Below are positions 9,159 through 19,048 of a DNA stretch of 64,000 bases, piece after piece (within the stretch, counting starts at the first letter, position 1; every line of letters starts with the position of its first letter). The notes below the pieces were generated by a model. That model was not told the origin of the DNA. It saw only the letters and a program-made list of their open reading frames with translations, and did not search any database. Where the stretch lies: positions 62,001 through 126,000 of the forward strand of contig NZ_QAOO01000005.1 in the NCBI RefSeq assembly GCF_003051105.1, given 5' to 3'. The translations under genes and the position numbers were made by a program. This DNA is from Nitrosomonas nitrosa (lineage in GTDB: Bacteria > Pseudomonadota > Gammaproteobacteria > Burkholderiales > Nitrosomonadaceae).

Positions 9159-9824
9159 CTAGCGACATGCATTGTACAGACGGAGCACTTCGTTGACGAC
9201 TTCTTCGATACTCAGCGATGTGGTATCTAAAAGCTTGGTATCTTCTCCCTGCTTCAAAGGGGAGATGTCACGAGTGCTGTCACGTGCATCACGCTCGTAA
9301 ATGTCTTGCAACAGGGTTTGGATGTTAGCATTTATTCCTTTCTCTATCAACTGCTTATAGCGTCGTTGTGCTCGTTCTTCAGCACTTGCTGTAAGAAAAA
9401 TTTTCAGGGTCGCGTCCGGAAATACGACTGTACCCATATCTCTTCCGTCTGTAACGAGACCAGGAGGCTGGCGAAAAGCTCGCTGGCGCTGCAATAATGC
9501 TGCTCTGACCTTGAGTTGACGGGCGATGATAGAGGCGAGTTTACCGCACTCTTCAGTACGAATACTGTTTGTGACATCTTCTCCATTGAGTTGAAGGGAA
9601 GAATCATGGAAGCGCACATTCAAGTTGAGCGCGATATCTGCCAAGGCTGACTCATTAGTGCTATCTACGTTTGATTGTATTACAGATAATGCAACGAGAC
9701 GGTAGAGCGCACCGCTGTCAAGGTAATGAAATGCCAACTTTTTAGCAACAAGCTGTGCGATGGTGCCTTTGCCCGAAGCAGAGGGACCATCGATAGTAAT
9801 GACCGGAATTGAATCCGAATCCAT
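9159..9824 (-). CDS. cmk: Cytidylate kinase
   Basis: The 221-residue kinase phosphorylates CMP and dCMP. The P-loop is at residues 13-21 (GPSASGKGT), followed by LDSGALYR and TDGRDMGTVVFPDA, both typical of Cmk. The reading frame extends 32 codons further upstream, but that extension overlaps the end of aroA and is not conserved in character. The ATG at 9824, preceded by AAGGGG at 6 nt, is therefore the start. It lies 35 bp after aroA in the familiar aroA-cmk-rpsA order. Confidence 0.97.
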   Translation of the reverse strand: MDSDSIPVITIDGPSASGKGTIAQLVAKKLAFHYLDSGALYRLVALSVIQSNVDSTNESALADIALNLNVRFHDSSLQLNGEDVTNSIRTEECGKLASIIARQLKVRAALLQRQRAFRQPPGLVTDGRDMGTVVFPDATLKIFLTASAEERAQRRYKQLIEKGINANIQTLLQDIYERDARDSTRDISPLKQGEDTKLLDTTSLSIEEVVNEVLRLYNACR

Positions 9825-9859
9825 AAAATACCCCTTGGTATAAATAGAAAAAATAGCTG

Positions 9860-11167
9860 TCAGGTACACACGATCGTCGCAAACTTCTCGAAGTAATCTG
9901 GAAAAGTTTTTGCAACACAATCTGGATCATTGATGCGTACAGGCACGCCTAGGGAAACGAGCGAAAAGCACATCGCCATGCGATGATCGTCATAGGTATC
10001 AATACTTGCATGGGGAGTCAAAGTGGTGGCAGGGGGGGTAATCCGAATAAAGTCTTCACCTTCTTCGACGTGTGCACCTAATTTCCGTAGTTCCTTCGCC
10101 ATTGCAGAGATGCGATCGGTTTCTTTAACTCGCCAGCTTGCAATATTTTTTAATGTCGTCGTTCCTTGTGCAAATAATGCGGTAGTGGCTAAAGTCATGG
10201 CTGCATCGGGAATATGGTTGCAATCGAGTTCGATCGCTTTCAATCGCCTATTGGAAGCGATCTTTTCATTTCCAGGTAAAGAGGATTCAATCCAATTTTT
10301 TCCCATTTTGATAGAAGCGCCCATCTGTTCTAATGCATCGGCAAAATGAACATCTCCTTGGAGACTTTCGGTACCCACGCCGACAACGCGTACCGGACCT
10401 CCACCAATGGCGCCCGCAGCTAAAAAATAAGAGGCAGAGGAGGCGTCTCCCTCAACAAAAATTTCGCCTGGGCTTTGATAGGCTTGTGCGCCTGGCAGAA
10501 TAAAGGATTGCCAATTTTCATTGATTGCATGCACACCAAAGCGCGCCATCAGCGCAAGCGTAAGTTCAACATAGGGTTTAGAAATCAGCGTTCCCACGAC
10601 ATTGATTGTTGAGGTCTGGCCTGTCAACGGCAGTGCCATTAACAAGCCACTGAGAAATTGGCTGGAAACATCACCCTTGATCGTAACGGGCGTATTCTGA
10701 ATTTTGGCGGGTTTGATCTCCAATGGCGGAAATCCTTCATTGCCCAGATAAGTAATCTCTGCGTTCAACTGTCGTAAAGCATTGACGAGATCGGCAATAG
10801 GGCGCTCATGCATACGTGGTATGCCCGAGAGCCGATAATGCCCGCCAAGTATCGAAAGAACTGCGACAAGGGGGCGGAACGCCGTGCCTGCATTACCTAA
10901 AAATAAATCAGCTTGTTTAATCGGAAATGATCCGTTACATCCTTTTACGTCGTAATCGCTTTGATCTATCGTATCGATGATCACGCCAAGAATACCGAGT
11001 GCATTGAGCATTCGGGCCGTATCGTCGGAAATCAGGAGGTTGCGTACTCGTGTGACGTCGTTTGCAAGTGCTGCGAGCAGCAAAATTCGATTGGAGATAC
11101 TTTTGGAGCCGGGAAGTTGCACGATGCCCTGGGAAGCCGTTGCTACTGGAAGGTCGAGCCAGTTCAT
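9860..11167 (-). CDS. aroA: 3-phosphoshikimate 1-carboxyvinyltransferase (EPSP synthase)
   Basis: The 435-residue enzyme joins shikimate-3-phosphate and phosphoenolpyruvate in aromatic amino-acid synthesis. [18 protein letters not shown] at the N-terminus and [13 protein letters not shown] near residue 90 are the two signature blocks, with the substrate-binding Lys and Ser in the first and the GNAGTA loop in the second. DHRMAMCF near the C-terminus is also conserved. The GNAGTA loop has the class I (glyphosate-sensitive) form. It appears to be the first gene of the aroA-cmk-rpsA-ihfB run in this window, with its promoter in the 226-bp divergent gap before 11394. Confidence 0.97.
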   Translation of the reverse strand: MNWLDLPVATASQGIVQLPGSKSISNRILLLAALANDVTRVRNLLISDDTARMLNALGILGVIIDTIDQSDYDVKGCNGSFPIKQADLFLGNAGTAFRPLVAVLSILGGHYRLSGIPRMHERPIADLVNALRQLNAEITYLGNEGFPPLEIKPAKIQNTPVTIKGDVSSQFLSGLLMALPLTGQTSTINVVGTLISKPYVELTLALMARFGVHAINENWQSFILPGAQAYQSPGEIFVEGDASSASYFLAAGAIGGGPVRVVGVGTESLQGDVHFADALEQMGASIKMGKNWIESSLPGNEKIASNRRLKAIELDCNHIPDAAMTLATTALFAQGTTTLKNIASWRVKETDRISAMAKELRKLGAHVEEGEDFIRITPPATTLTPHASIDTYDDHRMAMCFSLVSLGVPVRINDPDCVAKTFPDYFEKFATIVCT

Positions 11168-11393
11168 AGGTTTCTATATTTATTTAAGATAGCGTCTTTA
11201 TTCGTGGTGGATTAAATGATCGAGGTGCTGCTTATATATACCGGGCAAGCAATAAAGAGGTGGAACTGAAATGTGCTGCGCCTGCTATAATCACTAAATT
11301 TCTAGCGATTTTATACTAGATAAAATTTAATTCGTAGAATTCATTTTTTTTAACTTAAATATCACAACTGATAAATAATAACGAGGCTGATCA

Positions 11394-11642
11394 ATGGAAG
11401 ACGATTCTTTAAATACTCTGATTATTTCTGTGCTGGCTATTCCATTTGTCATTGCAATACAGCTCTGGGTAAAAGAGCGGAAAGACCGCCGGCGTAATAA
11501 AGAGGGAGAGGAAGAATTTAAGACGACGCGTGAAGCAATATTTTCCTTTTTTATCGAAGGGATTGCCGTGGTTGGAGGATTGGCCATTTTAATTGTGGCA
11601 ACATCCGGGATTGCCCGATATTTCATTCATACCTTTGGTTAG
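11394..11642 (+). CDS. Small two-helix membrane protein, function unknown
   Basis: The 82-residue protein has a helix at about 8-25, a strongly charged cytoplasmic loop (KERKDRRRNKEGEEEFKTTREA) and a second helix at about 47-70. GAGG lies 7 nt before the ATG. It is transcribed divergently from aroA. I do not recognise the family. A diverged MITE copy begins 62 bp after its stop. The clear ribosome site and clean helix-loop-helix layout support a real gene, but nothing indicates its task. Confidence 0.6.
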   Translation: MEDDSLNTLIISVLAIPFVIAIQLWVKERKDRRRNKEGEEEFKTTREAIFSFFIEGIAVVGGLAILIVATSGIARYFIHTFG

Positions 11643-11703
11643 CATTTTTTCAGGAAAAAAATCAGCTAGGGGGAAAAAGTGAATACTGTGCTAACAAATT
11701 AAT

Positions 11704-11844
11704 AGGGGCCACTAAAAAGCTTTGTTTTGTTACAATAAGCCGTTGTTTGAAAAAATGTTTCCTTGCATATTGATGCGCTATTGCGTCAGCAATTTTTGTT
11801 CTGGCTTCGTCTTGTTTAAAGCTTGCAATATTTGGAAGTATCCT
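11704..11844. mobile_element. MITE-like repeat, diverged copy 2
   Basis: This 141-bp stretch aligns along its length with the element at 6849-6992. Shared blocks in the same order are CTAAAAA, AAAAAATGTTTCCT, TTGCGTCA, TTTTTGTTC, CGTCTTGTTT and the AGTATCCTAA-type right end. Its terminal repeats are decayed (AGGGGCCACTAAAAAG on the left), so it is an old copy. It lies between the convergent small membrane gene and topB. Confidence 0.6.
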
Positions 11845-11921
11845 AATACCGTTTCAGTATTCACTTTTGTAAAATCATCCAGCATAGCATCTTCTTTGAA
11901 ACTGAATGCTCTTTCTGAAGT

Positions 11922-14411
11922 TTAGAGTATTTTGGGTTTGTCAGAGCTTGCCTCTTTTGCTTTGACCGCTTTTTGTTCAAATTCGAAACCAATTTTTCCA
12001 CCGGCTCCGATTACGAGATAAGCGGAGAATGGCCGTCCCTTTTTAGAGATAAATTTATTCAGCAGATCGGTTTTGCCGGTTTGTAGCAGTTTTACGATTT
12101 GCTCTTGTTCGATCGGCCTATTAAGGATAATTTTCCCTGTTTTGAAATCGCAAGAATGTTCAGTGCCAACCGCCTTTTCGCAAATATAGTATAGTCCGTG
12201 CTCATAAACGGAATGCCCGCATTTAGGGCATTTGCCCAGTGACTGTTGAGCCGAGAAATCGATTGATTCTGCGTCCTCTGTATCATTGGCGCCAAACTCG
12301 AATTTCATTTCAAATGTATCGGTCAGTTTTATGTTGGCATTGAATAGACGTCCCATTTTGCTGCGAAATCCCTGAAGCGGCCCTATTTCGCGCTGAGAAA
12401 TCAGCGTTTCGATTTCATCTACTTCAAATTGCCGTCCTGCCAAGATTTTCCATAGGAAAAAATCACATTGCTGGCACTGAAATTTCTTATAGGTTTCGTG
12501 TATCACACCACCGCATTTAGGACAAGGAACCTTCAGCGTGGCAAAGTCACCGCTAATGGTTTTTCCGCGATGGTTCTTTGCCTGCTCCACAATATGTTGT
12601 GTCATTTCGGCAATTTTGGCCATGAATGCCTCACGTTTCAGTTTGCCTTGTTCGATCTGACGTAATTTGAATTCCCAATCACCCGTCAATTCCGGAGAGA
12701 TCAATTCAGGGATTTTGAGGCCGCGCAATAGGGTAATAAGTGAAAATGCTTTGGCAGTGGGATGCAGCTCCCGCCCGACACGTTGTATATAATTTTCAGA
12801 AACGAGCCCTTCGATGATCGCTGCGCGCGTGGCGGGTGTGCCGAGACCTTTTGCGCTCATTGCAGCCCGTAACTCCTCATCTTCGACCAATTTTCCTGCA
12901 CCTTCCATTGCCGACAAAAGGGTCGATTCATTGAATCTTGCAGGCGGTTTGGTTTGATTGAATACGATGGAAATTTCCTCCGTAGCAACCGGCTCATTCA
13001 CGTTGATCGCTGCCAATACTGTGCTTTCAGTATTGGCATCTTGTGTGAGAGTCTTGCCGTAAACAGTTTGCCATCCGGGATTGACCATCACTTTTCCTTC
13101 CGTTTTAAACGGTTCGTCTTCGACTCGGGTTATCCGTGTCGTAATTAGAAATTCGGCGGCAGGATAAAAAATGGCAAGAAAGCGTTTTGTAACGAGATCG
13201 TAAAGCTTAGTTTCGGCTTCATTGAGTTTTTTGGGTTCGAGCGAAGTCGGAATAATGGCGAAGTGATCGGAAATTTTTGCGTTATTGAAAATTCGCTTGT
13301 TGGGTTTTACCCAGTCCGATTCCAGAACTTGCTTGGCAAATAAACCGTACTGAGTTTGCTCAAGGGTTTGGAGCGTGTCTTTGACAGTCGCAATATAATC
13401 TTCAGGAAGCGCCCGTGAATCAGTACGCGGATAAGTCAGTACTTTATGTTTTTCATAAAGCGCTTGCGCCAAACCCAACGTTGTCTTTGCAGAAAATCCG
13501 AAGCGGCTGTTGGCGTCGCGTTGCAAGCTGGTAAGATCGTATAGCAAGGGACAGGTTTCTTTTGCGGGCTTGCTTTCTTCGCTGACAATACCCGGTTTGC
13601 CCTGGCATTTGGATTTGATCGTTTCGGCCTTGCTCTGGTCCCATAGCCGATCTGCCCGGGTTTCATTATTTTCTTTGTCTTTTACGAATTTTTCGTCAAA
13701 CCACTTTCCTTTATAGCGGCCTTGCCCGGTAGAAAAGGTAGCATGGATTTCCCAATAATGCTTGGGAGTGAATTTCTTGATGGCTTCTTCCCGTTCGACC
13801 AATATGGCGAGCGTTGGCGTCTGAACGCGCCCAACAGTCGTTTTGTGGAAACCGCCTTCTTGTGAATTAAACGCGGTCATGGCACGCGTTCCATTAATGC
13901 CCACTAGCCAATCGGACTCGGATCGACTAACAGCAGCATCTGCGAGGGGCTGAACATCGCTATCGTCGAGTAATTTTGAAAAAGCTTCTCGGATGGCTCC
14001 CGGGGTCATTGATTGAAGCCATAGGCGTTTTATTGGTTTTTTTACTCCGGCATGTCGGACGATATAACGAAAAATCAGCTCTCCTTCCCGCCCGGCGTCA
14101 CATGCGTTGATCAACGCATCGATATCTTTACGCTTAATGAGCTTGGTCAATAGTTTTAACCGCGCTGCAGTTTTTTCGATAGGCGCAAGATCAAAAAAAG
14201 GCGGAATGACAGGTAAATGTTCAAAGCTCCATTTGCCCCGCTTAACTTCGTAATCTTCTGGTACAGTCAGCTCCAGTAGATGCCCAATCGCCGAGGATAA
14301 GACATACTCATCGTTTTCATAGTAATCGGCTTCTTTTTTAAAGTTACCCAAAGCACGGGCAATATCAGCTGCTACGGAAGGTTTCTCAGCGATGATCAAT
14401 TTCTTGGTCAT
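11922..14411 (-). CDS. topB: DNA topoisomerase III
   Basis: This 829-residue type IA topoisomerase relaxes or decatenates DNA through a 5'-phosphotyrosine intermediate. It starts MTKKLIIAEKPSVAADIARA (Toprim), has DACDAGREGELIFR-type acidic residues near 105 and the catalytic block LTYPRTDSRALP with Tyr327. The C-terminus adds a four-cysteine zinc element (CPKCGGVIHETYKKFQCQQC) and a second Cys-rich repeat (CPKCGHSVYEHGLYYICEK). The frame extends 39 codons upstream of the ATG at 14411, but the Toprim domain begins there and the extension looks non-coding. It is last in a dprA-smg-topB run with gaps of 73 and 179 bp. TopB with a long Cys-rich tail is usual in Betaproteobacteria. Confidence 0.93.
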   Translation of the reverse strand: MTKKLIIAEKPSVAADIARALGNFKKEADYYENDEYVLSSAIGHLLELTVPEDYEVKRGKWSFEHLPVIPPFFDLAPIEKTAARLKLLTKLIKRKDIDALINACDAGREGELIFRYIVRHAGVKKPIKRLWLQSMTPGAIREAFSKLLDDSDVQPLADAAVSRSESDWLVGINGTRAMTAFNSQEGGFHKTTVGRVQTPTLAILVEREEAIKKFTPKHYWEIHATFSTGQGRYKGKWFDEKFVKDKENNETRADRLWDQSKAETIKSKCQGKPGIVSEESKPAKETCPLLYDLTSLQRDANSRFGFSAKTTLGLAQALYEKHKVLTYPRTDSRALPEDYIATVKDTLQTLEQTQYGLFAKQVLESDWVKPNKRIFNNAKISDHFAIIPTSLEPKKLNEAETKLYDLVTKRFLAIFYPAAEFLITTRITRVEDEPFKTEGKVMVNPGWQTVYGKTLTQDANTESTVLAAINVNEPVATEEISIVFNQTKPPARFNESTLLSAMEGAGKLVEDEELRAAMSAKGLGTPATRAAIIEGLVSENYIQRVGRELHPTAKAFSLITLLRGLKIPELISPELTGDWEFKLRQIEQGKLKREAFMAKIAEMTQHIVEQAKNHRGKTISGDFATLKVPCPKCGGVIHETYKKFQCQQCDFFLWKILAGRQFEVDEIETLISQREIGPLQGFRSKMGRLFNANIKLTDTFEMKFEFGANDTEDAESIDFSAQQSLGKCPKCGHSVYEHGLYYICEKAVGTEHSCDFKTGKIILNRPIEQEQIVKLLQTGKTDLLNKFISKKGRPFSAYLVIGAGGKIGFEFEQKAVKAKEASSDKPKIL

Positions 14412-14590
14412 GAATTTTGATGAGGTGACGATATTAGTTGGTTGCCAATGACGATAGTAGGGCGTTCGGATTGCTGGGTACAGTAAGTAGCTGGCTATGC
14501 TTTTAATGCGACTTGCTGCTAAGCGCAACTACAGATAATGCGCACTTTGTCCATTTGCCGAACCGAAAGAGATTTGAATAATTTCAAGTT

Positions 14591-15052
14591 CTAGTGCCGG
14601 AGATGTGTGTTGCTTGCTATGAACAATGTTTCCAGTATATCAGGGTCTGTTAGCTGATTTTGTGTCCAAAGATCAAGCAGAACGACGAGTTTAATTTTCT
14701 CCAGACTAGCATTGCTCCCATCCATTTTGAGCACACGATCGATTAATAACTCTCGCTGTAGCGGATTGAGAATGCCCGCTTGTTCAAGGAAAAGTATGAA
14801 ACCCCGTCCTTCAATATCTATCGCTTCCATTTCGGAAGGCGCATACCATCGAAGCGAAGTGCTATCCGCAAGCGCCGCTGAGTAGTGCTCGCTATCTTTT
14901 TGAGATGTGAAGTCCGATAGCCAGGTCAGCGCCTGACAAATTTCATTCTCTCCAAAGCCAGCCATGGTCAGTTTATGTGTGAGTGTGGCAGAATCTGGAC
15001 AATCTCCTTTGTCAAAGTAGTTTTCAAATAAATAGATTAGGATTTCATACAT
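14591..15052 (-). CDS. smg: Smg family protein (DUF494)
   Basis: The 153-residue protein begins MYEILIYLFENYFDKGDCPD and has FGENEICQALTWLSDF and GRGFILFLEQAGILNPLQREL, the signature regions of the Smg/DUF494 family. Its usual place is next to dprA, as here (73 bp downstream of dprA). The molecular role is not established; the DNA-uptake and topoisomerase neighbours suggest a link with nucleic acids. It is acidic and soluble with no membrane segment. Confidence 0.93.
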   Translation of the reverse strand: MYEILIYLFENYFDKGDCPDSATLTHKLTMAGFGENEICQALTWLSDFTSQKDSEHYSAALADSTSLRWYAPSEMEAIDIEGRGFILFLEQAGILNPLQRELLIDRVLKMDGSNASLEKIKLVVLLDLWTQNQLTDPDILETLFIASNTHLRH

Positions 15053-15125
15053 ATGAGATATTCTCGTTTGCCGGCTGCACGGTAACGGTAAAGGATTATT
15101 TGTCTATAAATTGTATATAATTTGG

Positions 15126-16223
15126 TTAGCGAATTCGCTGGTAACGCCCACCGGGTAAACTAGCAATCATTCCATCAAGCTCTAGCGCCAATAGCATGGC
15201 GGATACCGCTTCAACCGTCAAGCCGCTTCGCATACAAATGGTATCTATATCTGTCACATCGTAGCCTAAATGGCTGAGCAATACGGCGTTTTCTCGAGTG
15301 GTGTCAATATCATTATTTGTTTTATGGGGAGCTGCTTGAGCCGAGGTTGAACGGTAATTGAGCTCATCCAAAATATCTTGGAAATTCTCAACCAGTTTAG
15401 CGCCTTGCTTGATTAACGCATGGCAGCCTTTTGATAAGGGTGAATGAATGGAGCCCGGGATAGCCATTACATCTCGGCCTTGTTCAAGCGCCTGTTTGGC
15501 AGTAATTAAGGAGCCACTTTGCAAAGTGGCTTCAATTACTAAGCATCCCAGACTCAGGCCACTGATAATTCGGTTGCGCCGGGGGAAATTTCTCCCCAAG
15601 GCCGGCATGCCAAGCGGAAATTCGGAGATGAGTGCGCCATCCTTGGCGAGTAGGTGCGCAAGCTCGCGGTTTCTCGCTGGATAAACGATATCGAGCCCCG
15701 TTCCAACAATAGCGATACTGGCTGAAGGACCCCTTAAGCCTCCGTGGTGAGCAGCCGTATCTATACCTAGTGCCATACCGCTCGCGATACAAAACCCTGC
15801 ATTACTGGCAGCTTCTGCAAAAGCGCTGGCATTTGCAATGCCTTGGGGAGTTGCATTGCGGCTGCCGACGATGGCGAGGGTAGGTACATTTAGAAGTTTG
15901 CGTTGTCCTTTTAAATAGAGTAGCGGGGGAGGATCAGAAATATTTAACAATAGTGCGGGGTAATCGTGATCCGCTAGGGTAACGACACTATTGATAGGAT
16001 CTTCTAGCCATTTGAGTGTTGCTTCGATTTTGCTTCTGTCGGCTCCTCGACTAATGTTGTGGGCAGTCTGTTTTTTTACAAAGCGCTCCAGGAGGTTGGT
16101 GTTCGCAGAGAGAATTTCGGTTGGGTTGCCAAAAGCAACTAGCAATTTGCGAATAGACTCGTCACCTAAACCCTCGATGAGGGTGAGATTTAACCAGGAC
16201 TCGATGTCTGGCGAAGCTTTCAT
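15126..16223 (-). CDS. dprA: DNA-processing protein DprA
   Basis: The 365-residue protein loads RecA on incoming single-stranded DNA during natural transformation. The Rossmann-like core has LAIVGSRNATPQG, SGMALGIDTAAHHGG, GTGLDIVYPARN and SEFPLG, all diagnostic. An N-terminal helix-hairpin-helix-like segment (LTLIEGLGDESIRKLL) precedes it, and a C-terminal winged-helix (about 300-365, GYDVTDIDTICMRSGLTVEAVSAMLLALELDG) follows. It is in the conserved dprA-smg-topB order. No competence pilus genes are in the window, so competence is possible but not shown. Confidence 0.96.
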   Translation of the reverse strand: MKASPDIESWLNLTLIEGLGDESIRKLLVAFGNPTEILSANTNLLERFVKKQTAHNISRGADRSKIEATLKWLEDPINSVVTLADHDYPALLLNISDPPPLLYLKGQRKLLNVPTLAIVGSRNATPQGIANASAFAEAASNAGFCIASGMALGIDTAAHHGGLRGPSASIAIVGTGLDIVYPARNRELAHLLAKDGALISEFPLGMPALGRNFPRRNRIISGLSLGCLVIEATLQSGSLITAKQALEQGRDVMAIPGSIHSPLSKGCHALIKQGAKLVENFQDILDELNYRSTSAQAAPHKTNNDIDTTRENAVLLSHLGYDVTDIDTICMRSGLTVEAVSAMLLALELDGMIASLPGGRYQRIR

Positions 16224-16361
16224 GACTTAAAAAAGTACTTAGCGAAATTGTACAAAACAGCTTAAGCGTGGCTAATGATAGAAAAGATTTTTTATGTGAA
16301 TAAAACCTGAAACAGTGCTCATCATCATTTTGACCTGAATCATTCCAGGTTTTTTATAAAT

Positions 16362-17393
16362 TTAATCGGGTGTCTGTATCGCATCTAACACTTTGATCGC
16401 TTTCATGCTCTGGGTGACTAACGCATAAGATACTTTATCGAATACACGAAAGACCAATACTAGGCCGATGCGTTCCTCGGGTAATGCGACAACTTTTCCT
16501 GTAGGCGATTTTACTTCACTTTTGCGGAAAACAGCGAGTACATGGCCTTCTTTCAGACCATGTTCAATACCTTTATTCAGTGTAACGATCGCATTTTCAC
16601 CGATTTCGGTCACACCGCCATATACCGAAATAATACGCCCTTTAATATCAAATTCCGGTGCATGCGGAACATAATCTCCAAATTTATCCATGACTGCGGG
16701 AACCAAACGATCGCCAACCAATATTTCATGAACGGAATGGGTTATTTTTACTGCACTGATTTCGGCAAAATTCAGTACTTGCGCATCTCCCAAATAAACT
16801 GCCTCGTACCCTAAAATCCGGTTGTTGTCATCAGGATCCATCAACGCCTTGCCTGTGCGGAAAATTTGCCAGGCATTGCCTTGGTCACTGGGTAAATCAC
16901 GAATATAAATCGTATCGCCAGTGCTGAGTATTACCCGATTATCGCTCGAACCCAGTATAAGTGGCGCTTTATTGAGTGCGTTTTTCTCGACAACCATGGG
17001 TTGACTCAAGAAGGGTCTGATTTTGTTGATAGGGATGTTGGGGATGGGGCGCGTATCCAGTTTTTCGATACGCATCTTGGGAGATAGCTTCACCGTTGCT
17101 TTTTCATGAGCAAGTGTTAATTGGCTGCCGTGGATCGTTTTTTCAAGCACAATGATGTCGCCGGGGTAAATCGCATGCGGATTGTTAATTTTGCCGCGAT
17201 TCTTGTCCCAGATTTCTGGCCATCGCCAGGGATCTTTTAAGAAACGTGAAGCGATACTCCAGAGCGTATCACCTTGAACAACGACGTAGCGGGCGGGTGC
17301 ATGGGGGTGTAGCTCAATTTCTGCTGCTTGGATAGTACCATGAGAAAATGAGTTGATAAGTAAAATCGAGGCTATAATAATTAGAATACGCAT
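16362..17393 (-). CDS. Exported LysM-domain protein
   Basis: The 343-residue protein begins [19 protein letters not shown], a signal peptide ending near AQAAEIE-like residues (TIQAAE), followed by a LysM repeat (YVVVQGDTLWSIASRFLKDPWRWPEIWDKN...NPHAIYPGDIIVL). LysM domains bind peptidoglycan, so it should act in the periplasm. The remaining 250 residues are a conserved domain of unknown role common beside dprA in Betaproteobacteria. The reading frame allows 17 more codons upstream, but the signal peptide fixes the start at 17393. It is divergent from def, with 132 bp between the start codons, and is the probable first gene ahead of dprA-smg-topB. Confidence 0.9.
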   Translation of the reverse strand: MRILIIIASILLINSFSHGTIQAAEIELHPHAPARYVVVQGDTLWSIASRFLKDPWRWPEIWDKNRGKINNPHAIYPGDIIVLEKTIHGSQLTLAHEKATVKLSPKMRIEKLDTRPIPNIPINKIRPFLSQPMVVEKNALNKAPLILGSSDNRVILSTGDTIYIRDLPSDQGNAWQIFRTGKALMDPDDNNRILGYEAVYLGDAQVLNFAEISAVKITHSVHEILVGDRLVPAVMDKFGDYVPHAPEFDIKGRIISVYGGVTEIGENAIVTLNKGIEHGLKEGHVLAVFRKSEVKSPTGKVVALPEERIGLVLVFRVFDKVSYALVTQSMKAIKVLDAIQTPD

Positions 17394-17525
17394 AATTTGA
17401 TTGCCAATATATATGGTATATGGCAGGACCTTTGTTGAATACATTATTTTAAACTTGGATTAATCGATTTTTTAATCTTAAGGTCTAACGATAGAATTTG
17501 TTGAATGGAATTACGTTAGTTTGTC

Positions 17526-18026
17526 ATGGCAATTCTGAAAATACTGCAGTACCCTGATGAAAGATTGCATACGATAGCGGCCCCTGTGCCAAAGATTACA
17601 AATGAAATCCATGGCCTGGTTCAGGATATGGCGGAGACCATGTACGCCGCATCTGGGATTGGTTTGGCTGCAACTCAAGTTGATGTTCATCAACGCGTAT
17701 TGGTGATCGATATTACAAGTGCACGTGATCAACTCCATGTATTCATCAACCCGGAAATCATAGCAAGTCGCGGGGGGTTTGATTACGAGGAGGGCTGTTT
17801 ATCGTTGCCTGGTATCTATGAGAAAGTAAAACGATCCGAATGGATAGCGGTGAGAGCGATGGGGCTTGACGGCCGTCCGTTTGAGTTAGAGGCTGAGGGA
17901 TTGTTTGCTGTGTGCATACAGCATGAGATGGATCATTTGATGGGGAAAGTTTTTGTAGAGTATTTATCGCAGTTCAAACAATCACGTATTCGAGCAAAAT
18001 TAAAAAAACGACAGAGAAATGCTTGA
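17526..18026 (+). CDS. def: Peptide deformylase
   Basis: The 166-residue metallo-enzyme removes the N-formyl group from nascent proteins. All three motifs are present: GIGLAATQ (44-51), EGCLS with metal ligand C91, and HEMDH with ligands H133 and H137 and catalytic E134. It is followed by fmt, which adds the formyl group to initiator tRNA, in the usual def-fmt-rsmB order. The ATG at 17526 has no strong ribosome site. Confidence 0.98.
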   Translation: MAILKILQYPDERLHTIAAPVPKITNEIHGLVQDMAETMYAASGIGLAATQVDVHQRVLVIDITSARDQLHVFINPEIIASRGGFDYEEGCLSLPGIYEKVKRSEWIAVRAMGLDGRPFELEAEGLFAVCIQHEMDHLMGKVFVEYLSQFKQSRIRAKLKKRQRNA

Positions 18027-18091
18027 TCCTCATAGTAGTCATTTTGGATTTTGTTTTTTTGTCCTGAGAATGTATTGACCTGAAATTATTC

Positions 18092-19048
18092 ATGAGAATC
18101 ATTTTTGCGGGCACGCCTAGTTTCGCAGCTAAATCTCTGATCGCATTGTTGGAGGCTGGGCACCATATCGTATTGGTGTTGACTCAACCGGATCGACCGG
18201 CAGGGCGCGGGATGAAACTCCAAGTAAGCGATGTCAAAAAAGCTGCGGACGCATACGGGTTTCCTTTGTTGCAACCAGCTTCATTGAAATCGGAGACTAT
18301 TCAATCACAGCTTGCATCAATTGACGCTGATGTGATGGTAGTTGCTGCGTATGGGCTTATTTTGCCGCAGGGGGTACTGAGGATTACTCGCTATGGCTGC
18401 TTGAACATTCATGCTTCGCTATTGCCCCGCTGGCGAGGCGCTGCACCGATACAGCGCGCTCTGTTGGCAGGTGATCAGCAAACAGGCATTACGATTATGC
18501 AAATGGATGAGGGACTCGATACTGGCGCGATTTTGCTGCAGCACAGCCTTGCTATTGATTGTCACGATACCGCCCAAACGCTCCACGATAAGCTTGCAGA
18601 TCTGGGGGCACTAAGCATAGTTGAAGCATTAGAGTCGTTGCAGCGCGGTAATTTGACTGCGATGCCGCAAGATGAAACATTGGCATGTTATGCCTCTAAG
18701 ATTCAGAAAAAAGAATCGGAAGTCAATTGGCAGTTGGATGCCATGCAGATCGATCGAAGTATTCGTGCTTTTAATCCCTATCCTGGCGCCTATACTTACT
18801 TTCAAGGTGATTTGCTGAAAATATGGCAAGCACGCGTTGTAAAAAATGTATCGGGCAAAGTGGGGGAAGTTATCGCGGTGGGAAGTGAGGGTGTCGTCGT
18901 GGGCTGCGGAAAAGATGCGTTGATTCTGGAGCTTGTGCAACAAGCAGGAGGGAAGAAAATGCCGATCACAGAATTTTTGGCTGGACATAGATTGCAACCT
19001 GGACATGTGTTTTCGACAGCGAAGACGATGAATTTGACGAATGGTTAA
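18092..19048 (+). CDS. fmt: Methionyl-tRNA formyltransferase
   Basis: The 318-residue enzyme formylates Met-tRNA(fMet) from 10-formyl-tetrahydrofolate. MRIIFAGTPSFAAKSL opens the protein, and NIHASLLPRWRGAAPIQRAL with downstream MDEGLDTG forms the folate and catalytic site (Asn-His-Asp triad). The C-terminal OB-like domain binds tRNA. It lies 65 bp after def and overlaps rsmB by 8 bp, which implies translational coupling with the latter. Confidence 0.98.
   Translation: MRIIFAGTPSFAAKSLIALLEAGHHIVLVLTQPDRPAGRGMKLQVSDVKKAADAYGFPLLQPASLKSETIQSQLASIDADVMVVAAYGLILPQGVLRITRYGCLNIHASLLPRWRGAAPIQRALLAGDQQTGITIMQMDEGLDTGAILLQHSLAIDCHDTAQTLHDKLADLGALSIVEALESLQRGNLTAMPQDETLACYASKIQKKESEVNWQLDAMQIDRSIRAFNPYPGAYTYFQGDLLKIWQARVVKNVSGKVGEVIAVGSEGVVVGCGKDALILELVQQAGGKKMPITEFLAGHRLQPGHVFSTAKTMNLTNG

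Noticed and set aside
9825-9920. 32-codon N-terminal extension of cytidylate kinase
   Set aside because: It overlaps the end of aroA in another frame and the P-loop begins normally from the ATG at 9824, which has a ribosome site.
11722-11925. 67-codon plus-strand frame
   Set aside because: It falls within the decayed MITE copy and has no ribosome site.
14412-14528. 39-codon N-terminal extension of TopB
   Set aside because: The Toprim domain begins at the ATG at 14411; the extension has no family resemblance.
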